Positions 34,583-42,673 of a stretch of 47,818 nucleotides of DNA are shown here, in pieces. Origin of the DNA: Gammaproteobacteria bacterium (lineage in GTDB: Bacteria > Pseudomonadota > Gammaproteobacteria > Immundisolibacterales > JAKLLR01); NCBI GenBank assembly GCA_022014175.1, contig JAKLLR010000004.1:1-47818 (forward strand). The letters run 5' to 3'. Both the position numbers and the translations under genes were made by a program. A model generated the notes under the pieces. It ran no database searches, had not been told where the DNA came from, and saw only the letters and a list, made by a program, of their open reading frames with translations. How positions within the stretch are numbered: position 1 is the first letter of the stretch; the number at the start of each line of letters is the position of its first letter.

Positions 34583-35536
34583 TCACCCGGGCCAGAGCCC
34601 CGCCGAGGCATTCGGGTCGGCCCGTCGCAACTGCAGAATCTGCCGAAAGAAGTCCGGATCCAGGGTTCGGGTCAGATCACCATCCCGAGGAAAGTGCTTG
34701 TCGAGCAGACGGGACAGCAGGAAACGCATCGCGGCGGCCCGCAACATGTCGGGCCAAGCCTGCTGCTCAGCCAAGGTGAGGGTACGGGCAGCGCCATAGG
34801 CGCTCAACATGGCCTGCCCGCGATCGGGATCCAGAGTACCATCAGGGTTCACGCACCAGTCATTCGCGCAGACCGCCAGGTCAAACAGCAGCACGTCGTC
34901 GCAAGCACTGTAGAAATCGATAATGGCGGTCAGCTCACCGCCGCTGAACAGGGCGTTGTCCCGAAACAGGTCAGTGTGAACAGGGCCAGCCGGCAGCGCT
35001 GAAAAATCGACAGTGAGATGGTGTGTCACCTCGGTCTCTAACAGCCGACAGAGCTCCGCATCCAGCTCGCTCTGAAGTCGCTCGACGGATCCGGCCCACC
35101 AGCTCCGGCCCCGCTCATTCGGCCTGCGCTGCGGAAAGCTCCTTCCGGCCAGATGAATCTCGGCCAGCGCCCGACCGATGGCCGTACAGTGGGTCGGGTC
35201 GGGATTCATCTCGGCGCGGCCATCAAGCCGCTGCACCAGCGCCGCCTGTTTGCCACAGAGCAACCGGTGAGTGCGCCCGTCCCGGCCCAGCAAGACGGCG
35301 GGGGCCGGCACGCCTCGAGCGGTCAGCCAGCCCATCAGGGCGAGAAAATAATCGACCTCTGCTTCAGTATGCTTCTCAAACAGTGTCAAAACGAAGCGAC
35401 CGGCGGTGGTATCTACAAAATAGTTGGTGTTTTCGATGCCCGCTGCGATGCCTTCGTACTGCTGCAGCTCCCCCAACTCATAGGACCCGAGAAACGCCTC
35501 AAGCTGATCCCGCTCGACCGAGGTATAAACCGACAT
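34583..35536 (-). CDS. thrB: Homoserine kinase, aminoglycoside-phosphotransferase fold
   Basis: A 317-residue kinase that phosphorylates homoserine in threonine synthesis. It is the APH/choline-kinase-fold type found in Pseudomonas and alphaproteobacteria, not the GHMP type of E. coli. The catalytic loop HTDLFRDN (His187, Asp189, Asn194) and the metal-binding Asp207 in AIIDFYSA are intact, and the N-terminal YEGIAAGIENTNYFV matches the family. The neighbours DUF2782 and polA reproduce a conserved Pseudomonas gene block, which supports the assignment. It starts 15 bp after the DUF2782 gene and is followed by dctQM, an unusual extension of the block. Confidence 0.93.
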   Translation of the reverse strand: MSVYTSVERDQLEAFLGSYELGELQQYEGIAAGIENTNYFVDTTAGRFVLTLFEKHTEAEVDYFLALMGWLTARGVPAPAVLLGRDGRTHRLLCGKQAALVQRLDGRAEMNPDPTHCTAIGRALAEIHLAGRSFPQRRPNERGRSWWAGSVERLQSELDAELCRLLETEVTHHLTVDFSALPAGPVHTDLFRDNALFSGGELTAIIDFYSACDDVLLFDLAVCANDWCVNPDGTLDPDRGQAMLSAYGAARTLTLAEQQAWPDMLRAAAMRFLLSRLLDKHFPRDGDLTRTLDPDFFRQILQLRRADPNASAGLWPG

Positions 35537-35551
35537 TATAAAATCAGCAGA

Positions 35552-35890
35552 TTACCAGCGAAACAACACCCATTGCGGTATTGGGGGGTTGGACTTGAGG
35601 GCCTCAAAACGACTCTCCAGTTCACCGTCGCCATCCTCATCAATCAGGTAATAGGCCGGACCGATCTGGGGGGTAATTTTGATCTTGTAGATACGGCCAT
35701 TGATGCTGTACTCCTCGATCTGATCCCCGGACTTCTCATAGATGCGGACCCCGGGCTCAAACGGCGCATCCGCCGGGATCACCAAAGTCTCGGTGGACTC
35801 TTCCGCCAGCAGCACCCCGGGCAGCATCAAAGCCAGAAAAACCCTGACCCAGATCTCCCGGAATCGCTCCGATTTCCAATGATTCCGCAC
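35552..35890 (-). CDS. DUF2782 domain-containing protein
   Basis: A 112-residue exported protein. A signal peptide with hydrophobic core VRVFLALMLPGVLLA lies at about residues 14-29. The mature part begins with an acidic linker and then the DUF2782 core (VRIYEKSGDQIEEYSINGRI, then ITPQIGPAYYLID). I choose GTG 35890 with a GGAG site rather than the longer frame, whose extra residues are Arg/Pro-rich and unlike the family. Function is unknown; it is conserved between polA and thrB in Pseudomonas-like genomes. It is divergent from polA across about 155 bp. Confidence 0.85.
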   Translation of the reverse strand: MRNHWKSERFREIWVRVFLALMLPGVLLAEESTETLVIPADAPFEPGVRIYEKSGDQIEEYSINGRIYKIKITPQIGPAYYLIDEDGDGELESRFEALKSNPPIPQWVLFRW

Positions 35891-36045
35891 TACTGATCTC
35901 CGCTCTGGAAGTCCCCGCCCGGACGGCTTATGGGGCCGAATATTAACACAGCTCCAGGCCGCTCCCGAGACTATAACCCCGGCGCCTCGACATCTGTTCA
36001 CCCATCCTCAATACTGGCCCGCTGGTTCACCCTCTGCTGCACCTC

Positions 36046-38793
36046 ATGACCCAACCCGATAATCTCGATAACACCCTGATTCTGGTGGATGGCTCCTCCT
36101 ATCTGTTCCGGGCCTTTCACGCCATGCCGCCCCTGAACACCTCCGCTGGCCAGCCCACCGGGGCGGTCTACGGTGTGGTCAACATGGTTCGGCGCCTGAT
36201 TGCAGAGTATCAGCCAGGGCATCTTGCGGTGGTGTTTGATGCCAAGGGCAAGAATTTCCGACACGAACTCTATCCGGCCTATAAAGCCAACCGCCCACCG
36301 ATGGAGGAGGAGTTGCGGCTCCAGATCGAACCGACCCACGAACTGATCCGGGCGTTGGGTATTCCCCTGCTGATAGTGCCCGGGGTCGAGGCGGATGACG
36401 TTATCGGCACCCTCGCCGCCCGGGCAGATGCGGCGGGCATGCGCACCATCATCTCCACCGCTGACAAAGATTTCGCCCAGCTAGTCAACGACCGGATCAC
36501 CCTGATCAACACCATGACCAACAGCCGTCTCAACCCGGCTACTGTGGAGGAGAAGTTCGGTGTCAGGCCAAATCAGATCATCGACTATCTGGCGCTGGTG
36601 GGTGATAGCGCCGATAACATTCCGGGGGTGCCCAAGGTCGGCCCCAAGACCGCAGCCAAATGGCTCAAGCAGTACCGTGATCTGGATACCCTGACTGCAC
36701 AGGCGAACGAGATCAGCGGCAAAATCGGTGAGAACCTGCGAGCCAGTCTGGAACAGCTGCCCCTCTCTCGTGATCTGGCCACCATCCGGCAGGATGTGGC
36801 CCTGGAGCTAACGCCTCTGGAGCTCTGCCGCCAGCCCGCTGACCGCGAGCGACTGCTGGAACTGCTGTCGGAGATGGAGTTCAAGACCTGGCTGCGGGAG
36901 CCGCAACGGCTGATCGCCCCTGGCAGCGATCAGACCGCAGGCAGCTCGAATGAGCCGGACACTGGTCCGACGTCGACCCGAGCGGACAGCAGCCGGTATG
37001 AGACCCTACTCGAAATCCCGGACCTCACCCGCTGGCTCGAGAAACTCACCCAGGCCGAACTCTTTGCCATCGACCTGGAGACCACCTCTCTCAACTATAT
37101 GGAGGCGGAGATCGTCGGTTTCTCCTTCGCCACCCGCCCGGGTGAGGCGGCCTATCTGCCGGTGGCCCACAGCTATCTCGGGGCTCCGCCCCAGATCAAA
37201 CTGGCAGAAGCGCTGGAACAACTCACACCGCTGCTGACCGATGGGGCCCGGGCAAAAGTCGGTCAAAACATTAAATACGATATGAGCGTGCTGGCCCGTT
37301 ACGATATTGAACTCCAGGGGGTGCAGTTCGACACCATGCTGGAAGCCTACGTGCTCGACAGTAATGGCCGGCATGATATGGACACCCTGGCCCAGCGCCA
37401 CCTCAATCACACAACGATTCAGTTCAGTGACGTCGCCGGCAAAGGTAAAAAGCAGCTCACCTTCAACCAGGTCGCACTGGAAGAGGCTGCGCCCTATGCC
37501 GCCGAAGATGCGGATATCACCCTGCAACTGCATCAGACCTTCTGGCCCCAGCTGCAACAAAGTCCGCCTCTAAGCGAACTCTTCAGCAGTATGGAGATGC
37601 CGCTGGTGCCGGTGCTCTCCCAGATCGAACGCACGGGGGTGCTGATTGATCCCGGGGTGCTGCGGCAACAGAGCGACGAGCTGGCTCTGGGTATCGCTCG
37701 GCTGGCGGAGGAGGCTCACACCCTGGCCGGCGAAGAGTTCAACCTCGCCTCACCACTACAGATTCAGGGCATTCTGTTCGACAAACTGGGCCTGCCTGTC
37801 ACCCGCAAAACCCCTAAAGGGCAACCCTCCACCTCAGAGGCGGTGCTGCAGGAGCTGGCGGCGGATTACCCCCTGCCCCGGCTGATTCTCGAACACCGCA
37901 GCATGAGCAAGCTGAAATCCACCTACACCGACAAGCTACCGCAGATGGTGAATCCGGTGACTGGCCGGGTCCACACCTCTTACCATCAGGCGGTGACCGC
38001 CACCGGACGGCTCTCATCATCTGACCCGAATCTGCAGAACATCCCGATTCGCAGCGAAGAGGGACGGCGCATCCGCCAGGCCTTCATCGCCCCACCGGGC
38101 TGTCAGCTGCTGGCGGCGGACTATTCGCAGATCGAACTGCGAATCATGGCCCACCTCTCCGCGGACGAAAACCTGTTGCAGGCCTTCGCCCAGGGGGAGG
38201 ATGTCCACCGGGCAACCGCTGCTGAGGTTTTTGGGGTTGCGCCTGAGCAGGTCAGCACAGACCAGCGGCGTCACGCCAAAGCGATCAATTTCGGCCTGAT
38301 CTACGGCATGTCCGCCTTTGGCCTGGGTCAGCAGCTGGACATCCCCAGAAACGAGGCTCAGGCGTACATCGAACGCTACTTCGAGCGTTACCCCGGGGTC
38401 AAAAACTATATGGACAGTACCCGTGAGCAGGCCCGTGAACAGGGTTACGTCGAAACGGTCTTCGGTCGCCGACTCTATCTGCCGGACATCAAGGCCCGCA
38501 ATGCCGCTCAGCGCCAATATGCCGAACGCACCGCCATTAACGCACCCATGCAGGGCACCGCAGCGGATCTGATCAAACGGGCCATGATCCGCATGTTTGA
38601 GTGGAGTCTCCGGGAGGCGCCTGAGGTCCGCATGATCATGCAGGTCCACGACGAACTGGTATTTGAGGTGCCGGATGCCGCCATCGACAGCGCAACCGAA
38701 AACATCCGCCAGATCATGGAGGCGGACCACCAACTCAGCGTGCCGCTGTTGGTGGAGATTGGTACCGGCTTGAACTGGGACCAGGCCCATTAA
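36046..38793 (+). CDS. polA: DNA polymerase I
   Basis: A 915-residue repair and Okazaki-fragment polymerase. The 5'-3' exonuclease (FEN) domain covers about 1-290 (LILVDGSSYLFRAFHAMPPL; GDSADNIPGVPKVGPKTA). The 3'-5' exonuclease is active-looking, with Asp343 and Glu345 in IDLETTS. The polymerase domain has motif A with Asp692 in DYSQIELR, motif B RRHAKAINFGLIYG and motif C with His868-Asp869-Glu870 in QVHDELVFEV. All catalytic residues are present. The stop TAA at 38791-38793 is immediately followed by a small Bfd-like frame. Confidence 0.97.
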   Translation: MTQPDNLDNTLILVDGSSYLFRAFHAMPPLNTSAGQPTGAVYGVVNMVRRLIAEYQPGHLAVVFDAKGKNFRHELYPAYKANRPPMEEELRLQIEPTHELIRALGIPLLIVPGVEADDVIGTLAARADAAGMRTIISTADKDFAQLVNDRITLINTMTNSRLNPATVEEKFGVRPNQIIDYLALVGDSADNIPGVPKVGPKTAAKWLKQYRDLDTLTAQANEISGKIGENLRASLEQLPLSRDLATIRQDVALELTPLELCRQPADRERLLELLSEMEFKTWLREPQRLIAPGSDQTAGSSNEPDTGPTSTRADSSRYETLLEIPDLTRWLEKLTQAELFAIDLETTSLNYMEAEIVGFSFATRPGEAAYLPVAHSYLGAPPQIKLAEALEQLTPLLTDGARAKVGQNIKYDMSVLARYDIELQGVQFDTMLEAYVLDSNGRHDMDTLAQRHLNHTTIQFSDVAGKGKKQLTFNQVALEEAAPYAAEDADITLQLHQTFWPQLQQSPPLSELFSSMEMPLVPVLSQIERTGVLIDPGVLRQQSDELALGIARLAEEAHTLAGEEFNLASPLQIQGILFDKLGLPVTRKTPKGQPSTSEAVLQELAADYPLPRLILEHRSMSKLKSTYTDKLPQMVNPVTGRVHTSYHQAVTATGRLSSSDPNLQNIPIRSEEGRRIRQAFIAPPGCQLLAADYSQIELRIMAHLSADENLLQAFAQGEDVHRATAAEVFGVAPEQVSTDQRRHAKAINFGLIYGMSAFGLGQQLDIPRNEAQAYIERYFERYPGVKNYMDSTREQAREQGYVETVFGRRLYLPDIKARNAAQRQYAERTAINAPMQGTAADLIKRAMIRMFEWSLREAPEVRMIMQVHDELVFEVPDAAIDSATENIRQIMEADHQLSVPLLVEIGTGLNWDQAH

Positions 38794-39007
38794 GCCGCCC
38801 GGCAACCCGCCCGCCAGCCTTGGGCCAAGCCCGGTCATCTGCCTCTGTCATGAGGTAACCCTCAAGCAGATCGAAACGGCAGTTCTTGGGGGTGCAACGG
38901 AACTGGAGAGCCTGCGGGCCGCAACCGGAGCTGCCACCCACTGCTGCAAATGCCTGCTGCAGATCGAAAATGTGCTTGAACGCTACCGAGCCAGACCGCC
39001 GACCTAA
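38789..39007 (+). CDS. Small Bfd-like [2Fe-2S]-binding protein, no standard start codon
   Basis: Too short and irregular for simple gene calling. From about 38834 the frame reads VICLCHEVTLKQIETAV and later THCCKCLLQIENVLERY, then stops at 39005-39007. The CxC and CxxC pairs, about 34 residues apart, with the spacing and helix pattern between them, match the Bfd/BFD-like [2Fe-2S] domain of bacterioferritin-associated ferredoxin; the Gly normally inside CGKC is here a Cys. The frame is closed upstream by a TGA at 38771-38773 and holds no ATG, GTG or TTG before the domain. Possible rare starts are ATT at 38789 (overlapping the polA stop as ATTAA) and ATC at 38837. It is either a gene with a rare start or a relic. 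The domain call is good; expression is uncertain. Confidence 0.6.
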   Translation: MKPPGNPPASLGPSPVICLCHEVTLKQIETAVLGGATELESLRAATGAATHCCKCLLQIENVLERYRARPPT

Positions 39008-39017
39008 AGCCGCTGAC

Positions 39018-39046
39018 TTTTGTCCGCTTGATTCAAGCGTTATAGT
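39018..39046 (+). promoter_or_regulatory. Candidate promoter with palindromic operator ahead of the catabolic cluster
   Basis: A TATAGT -10 box lies at 39041-39046 with a weak -35 (TTTTGT, 39018-39023) at 17 bp. Between them is a perfect 15-bp inverted repeat, CGCTTGA-T-TCAAGCG (39025-39039). An operator inside the spacer would let a dimeric regulator block or remodel the promoter. The regulator is not encoded in the window. Confidence 0.5.
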
Positions 39047-39107
39047 GAGCGGCGCCTTGCGCCAGCAACAGGCAAAAAAACAAACATTGGAATGAGGAAC
39101 CCCCGCC

Positions 39108-39905
39108 ATGTACGACAACTATGAATCCCTGAACGTCTCCCGCAACGAGGGCATCCTCACCATCGAGATCAGCAACCCGACCGCCCGCAACGCGGTCAAC
39201 GCCTCGATCCATTCCGAGATGCCCCGGATCTTCTCTGAAATCGCCACCGACAAGGAGACCCGAGTCGTCGTGCTGACCGGGGACCCCGCCGGCAAAGCCT
39301 TCTGTGCCGGGGGTGATATTGGCTGGATTCAGCAGATGCAGGGTAGCGGTGAAAAATTTGCCGAGGTTATGAAGGAGGGAGCAGATGTATTGCAGAACAT
39401 CGTCGACCTACCCCAGCCGGTGATCGCCATGGTCAACGGCCACGCCATGGGCCTGGGTGCGACCCTGGCACTGCACTGCGATGTCGTATTTATGGACGAC
39501 AAGGCCAAAATAGCGGATCCCCACGTCAATATCGGCGTCGTTGCCGGCGACGGTGGTGCAGTGATCTGGCCGCTACTGATCGGTCCCAATCGCGCCAAGG
39601 AGTTCCTGATGACCGGCGACCCACTAACCGGGGCCGAAGCCGCTGAGATCGGACTAGTCAATCATGCAGTCCCAACCGCCGCGTTGAAAGACGCCGCCTA
39701 TGCATTTGCCAAACGCATGGCGTCCGGTCCACGACTGGCAATCGAGCTGACCAAGCGCTCAGTGAATCTGACCTTGAAGCAGGTCCTGAATCAGACCATT
39801 ACCGCCTCCCTCTGCCTGGAGGGTCTCACCTTCAACAGCGCCGACCACTTTGAGGCCGTCCGGGCCTTCCTGGCCAAGGAACAGCCCCGTTTCGGCCTGA
39901 AATAG
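39108..39905 (+). CDS. Enoyl-CoA hydratase/isomerase (crotonase) family protein, non-canonical active site
   Basis: A 265-residue crotonase-fold protein, first gene of a six-gene catabolic run. The CoA and oxyanion segment AFCAGGD (64-70) and GHAMGLGATLALHCD are clear. The two Glu of classical enoyl-CoA hydratase (144 and 164 in the rat enzyme) align with Thr119 and His139, while Asp148 sits in AGDGG, a version seen in a subgroup of poorly characterised crotonases. It may be an isomerase, hydrolase or retro-reaction enzyme and not a simple hydratase. It starts at ATG 39108 with GAGGAA upstream and is followed after 2 bp by the aldehyde dehydrogenase. No signal peptide. Confidence 0.9.
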   Translation: MYDNYESLNVSRNEGILTIEISNPTARNAVNASIHSEMPRIFSEIATDKETRVVVLTGDPAGKAFCAGGDIGWIQQMQGSGEKFAEVMKEGADVLQNIVDLPQPVIAMVNGHAMGLGATLALHCDVVFMDDKAKIADPHVNIGVVAGDGGAVIWPLLIGPNRAKEFLMTGDPLTGAEAAEIGLVNHAVPTAALKDAAYAFAKRMASGPRLAIELTKRSVNLTLKQVLNQTITASLCLEGLTFNSADHFEAVRAFLAKEQPRFGLK

Positions 39906-39907
39906 GG

Positions 39908-41374
39908 GTGGGGCAGTTGGATTCGCCGGAGTTCAGTGCACCGACAAAACTCTTTATCGACGGCCAGTTTGTCGATGCAGCTGATGGCGCCACCTTTGAC
40001 AACATCAACCCTGCAACCGGTCGCCTGCTGGCTCGGGTCGCACGAGGTGGGACGGAAGATGCTAGCCGGGCTGTCGTAGCAGCCAGAAAAGTCAGCGACG
40101 CCGGCAAATGGGCAGGTATGAACCCGCACCAACGGGAGCAGATTCTGCATGGGATCGCGGACAAGATCGAAGCCAACGCCCAACGGCTGGCTGAAGTCGA
40201 GGTCTACGACACCGGCAAACCCCTGAGCGACGCCCTCGCGGTGGACCTGCCCCTGACGGTTCAATGCTTCCGCTATTTCGCGGGCTGGCCCAGCAAACTG
40301 AAAGGTGACACCCTGCCCTCCCGGGGCGCCTTTCTCACCTATACCCGACGGGAACCCCTGGGCGTGATCGCCCAGATTGTGCCCTGGAACTTCCCGCTGT
40401 TTATGGCGGCAATCAAAGTGGCACCCGCCCTTGCTGCGGGTAACACCGTGGTACTCAAACCTGCGGAGCAGACACCCCACACCGCTTTGATGCTGGCGGA
40501 GCTGGCGGTTGAAGCAGGCCTTCCCCCCGGCGTGCTCAACGTGGTCACCGGGTTTGGCGAGGATGTCGGTGACGCCCTGGTGCGCCATCCGAATGTCGAT
40601 AAAGTCGCCTTCACCGGCTCAACCGCCGTGGGTCAGCAGATCACCCGCACCGCCGCCGACACCCTGAAAAAAGTCAGCCTGGAACTGGGGGGGAAATCCC
40701 CCCACATCTTGTTTGAGGATGCCAATCTGAAGCACGCGCTGAAGGCGGTGGTCAGCGGCATCTTCTACAACCAGGGAGAGGTCTGTCTGGCCGGCTCCCG
40801 GCTGTTCGTACAGCGCCCGATCCACGACCAGGTACTGGAGCTATTGGACCAGGCCGCAGCCGCCATCAAGCTCGGCAACCCTTTCGACCCGGAGACCACC
40901 ATGGGCGCCCTGATCTCCAGGGAGCATCTGCAGCGGGTCTCTGATTATGTCGAACTGGGGGTTTCAGAAGGGGCCAACCTCAGGCGTGGTGGCAGCCGCG
41001 TTGATCTCAATGGCGGCTACTTCTTTCAACCCACTATTCTGGACGGGGTGAACAACAGCATGCGCGTCGCCCAGGAGGAGATTTTCGGGCCAGTGCTCAG
41101 TGTGATCCCGTTTGATGACGAAACCGATCTGTTGCCCATGGCCAATGATTCACCCTATGGCCTGGCCGCTGGCCTCTGGACCCGGGATATCGGTCGGGCC
41201 CACAGTGTCGCCAGCGCCCTCAAAGTCGGCACCGTCTGGATCAACGCCTACAATCTGCTGGATGCGGCCATCCCCTTCGGGGGCTACAAAATGAGCGGCC
41301 TGGGCCGGGAGATGGGCCAGGAAGGGGTCGAACTCTACACCGAACTGAAAACTGTCTGGACATCGCTGCACTGA
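39908..41374 (+). CDS. NAD(P)-dependent aldehyde dehydrogenase
   Basis: A 488-residue ALDH-superfamily enzyme that oxidises an aldehyde to an acid. The cofactor site has PWNFP (159-163) and KPAEQTP with Lys184; FTGSTAVG forms the nucleotide loop; general base Glu259 is in LELGGKSP and the nucleophile Cys293 in GEVCLAGSR. All catalytic residues are intact. It resembles the betaine-, phenylacetaldehyde- or indoleacetaldehyde-dehydrogenase branch (family 1/2/8 type), but the substrate cannot be fixed. The start is GTG 39908 directly after the first crotonase; a TTG at 39917 is an alternative. Its place among CoA enzymes suggests it handles an aldehyde made or used in the same pathway. Confidence 0.94.
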   Translation: MGQLDSPEFSAPTKLFIDGQFVDAADGATFDNINPATGRLLARVARGGTEDASRAVVAARKVSDAGKWAGMNPHQREQILHGIADKIEANAQRLAEVEVYDTGKPLSDALAVDLPLTVQCFRYFAGWPSKLKGDTLPSRGAFLTYTRREPLGVIAQIVPWNFPLFMAAIKVAPALAAGNTVVLKPAEQTPHTALMLAELAVEAGLPPGVLNVVTGFGEDVGDALVRHPNVDKVAFTGSTAVGQQITRTAADTLKKVSLELGGKSPHILFEDANLKHALKAVVSGIFYNQGEVCLAGSRLFVQRPIHDQVLELLDQAAAAIKLGNPFDPETTMGALISREHLQRVSDYVELGVSEGANLRRGGSRVDLNGGYFFQPTILDGVNNSMRVAQEEIFGPVLSVIPFDDETDLLPMANDSPYGLAAGLWTRDIGRAHSVASALKVGTVWINAYNLLDAAIPFGGYKMSGLGREMGQEGVELYTELKTVWTSLH

Positions 41375-41413
41375 CCGACCAGCGCCACGCTATTTTTACT
41401 AAGGAGAAGTACA

Positions 41414-42190
41414 GTGAATACGGTCAAACTCGACATCGAGAACCATATCGGCACCCTCACCCTGGATCGCCCGGAAGCTCGCAACGCCATGAATGGCGAA
41501 CTGCTGGACGAACTCGGCGAAGCCCTGCGGCAAGTTGAAAGCAACCCTGAAGTTCGCTGCGTGGTCATCACCGGTTCCGGGCCCGTGTTCTGCGCCGGCG
41601 GCGATCTGAAAGCCATCGGTGATCTGGATCCCATGGGCATTCGCCGGTTCCTGAACAACCGAATCCGGCCCATCCTGAAGAGCATCATGACCATGGACAA
41701 ACCGGTCCTGTCAGTACTCAACGGCCCCGCCGCCGGGGCCGGTGTCGGTCTGGCGATGGCGTCAGACCTGGTGCTCGCGGCGGAAGAGGCCGCCTTTGTG
41801 ATCGCCTTCACCAAAATTGGCGCGATGCCGGATTCCGGCTCACTCTTCCTGATGTCCCAGAACATCGGCGTGATGAAAACCAAAGAGATCGTCATGTTTG
41901 CCGATCCCCTCACCGCCCGGCAGGCTGCTGAGCTTGGCCTCTATAACAAAGTCGTGCCTCAGGCCGAGCTGGCCAGCGCTGCGGCCGAGTGGGCCAGCAA
42001 ACTGGCGAAAGGCCCTACCCTGGCGCTGGCACTGGCGAAAAATGCCCTGCGGGATGCCCAGCGGCAACCCTTTGATGCCTATATGGATCAGGAAGCCCTG
42101 GCCATGTCCCTGTTGAATGCCTCCTACGACCACCACGAAGGCATCCAGGCCTTCCTGGAAAAACGGGCCCCGGACTTCCAGGGTCGCTGA
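41414..42190 (+). CDS. Crotonase-family enoyl-CoA isomerase, PaaG-like
   Basis: A 258-residue crotonase. FCAGGDL (59-65) and GPAAGAGVGLAMASD (104-118) bind CoA and form the oxyanion hole. The Glu residues of hydratases are replaced by Gly112 and Phe132, and an Asp is present at residue 140 in AMPDSGS. That Asp arrangement is the hallmark of PaaG, the isomerase of the phenylacetyl-CoA epoxide/oxepin pathway, and of related delta-isomerases. An isomerase role is therefore more likely than hydration. The start is GTG 41414 with a strong AAGGAGAAG site. The MaoC-like gene follows 7 bp after its stop. Confidence 0.92.
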   Translation: MNTVKLDIENHIGTLTLDRPEARNAMNGELLDELGEALRQVESNPEVRCVVITGSGPVFCAGGDLKAIGDLDPMGIRRFLNNRIRPILKSIMTMDKPVLSVLNGPAAGAGVGLAMASDLVLAAEEAAFVIAFTKIGAMPDSGSLFLMSQNIGVMKTKEIVMFADPLTARQAAELGLYNKVVPQAELASAAAEWASKLAKGPTLALALAKNALRDAQRQPFDAYMDQEALAMSLLNASYDHHEGIQAFLEKRAPDFQGR

Positions 42191-42197
42191 AGCCATC

Positions 42198-42650
42198 ATG
42201 AGTAGCGTCTACTACGAAGACTACACCCCGGACTGGACGCTGGAGACGCTCGGGCGCACCATCACCACTTGGGACATTCTGCAATTCGTCACCACCACCG
42301 GCATGAATGAGCAGCTGTTTCTAAACGAGGAGTACATCCTCAACGAAACGCCGTTCAAAAAACGGATCGCCCCCGGGGCCCTGATGTTCAGTTACGCCGA
42401 AGGGCTGGTCATTCAGACGGGCATGCTGCATGACGTCGGCATGGCGTTTCTATCCAGCGACGTCAATATTCAGCGCCCCCTGGAAGAGGGAGATACCATT
42501 AGTGTCACGGTTACCTTGACTGCCAAGCGGGAGACATCCAAGCCAGACCGAGGTCTGGTCACTACCGAAAACCGGGTGCTCAATCAGCACGGGCAGGTGG
42601 TAATGGTCTATCACCCCCAGCGGATGATCAAAAAAAGAGTGTCCGGCTAA
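42198..42650 (+). CDS. MaoC-like hotdog-fold protein lacking the catalytic Asp/His
   Basis: A 150-residue single hotdog domain of the MaoC dehydratase family: KRIAPGALMFSYAEGL (55-70) corresponds to the usual GRIAHGML segment, and FLSSDVNIQRPLEEGDTISV to the central strands. The hydratase motif GDxNPxHxD is here GMNEQLFLN (35-43), so Asp becomes Met36 and His becomes Phe41. Without the dyad, ordinary (R)-enoyl-CoA hydration is unlikely; it could be a binding or partner subunit, or use other chemistry. The start is ATG 42198, not an earlier in-frame ATG within the preceding gene. It lies 23 bp before the thiolase gene. Confidence 0.86.
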   Translation: MSSVYYEDYTPDWTLETLGRTITTWDILQFVTTTGMNEQLFLNEEYILNETPFKKRIAPGALMFSYAEGLVIQTGMLHDVGMAFLSSDVNIQRPLEEGDTISVTVTLTAKRETSKPDRGLVTTENRVLNQHGQVVMVYHPQRMIKKRVSG

Positions 42651-42673
42651 CCGACCAACCAGGAGTACCAACC

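Noticed and set aside
38735..39118. 127-residue minus-strand frame after polA
   Set aside because: It is antisense to the polA end and to the Bfd-like frame, whose Cys pattern shows the plus strand is the meaningful one.
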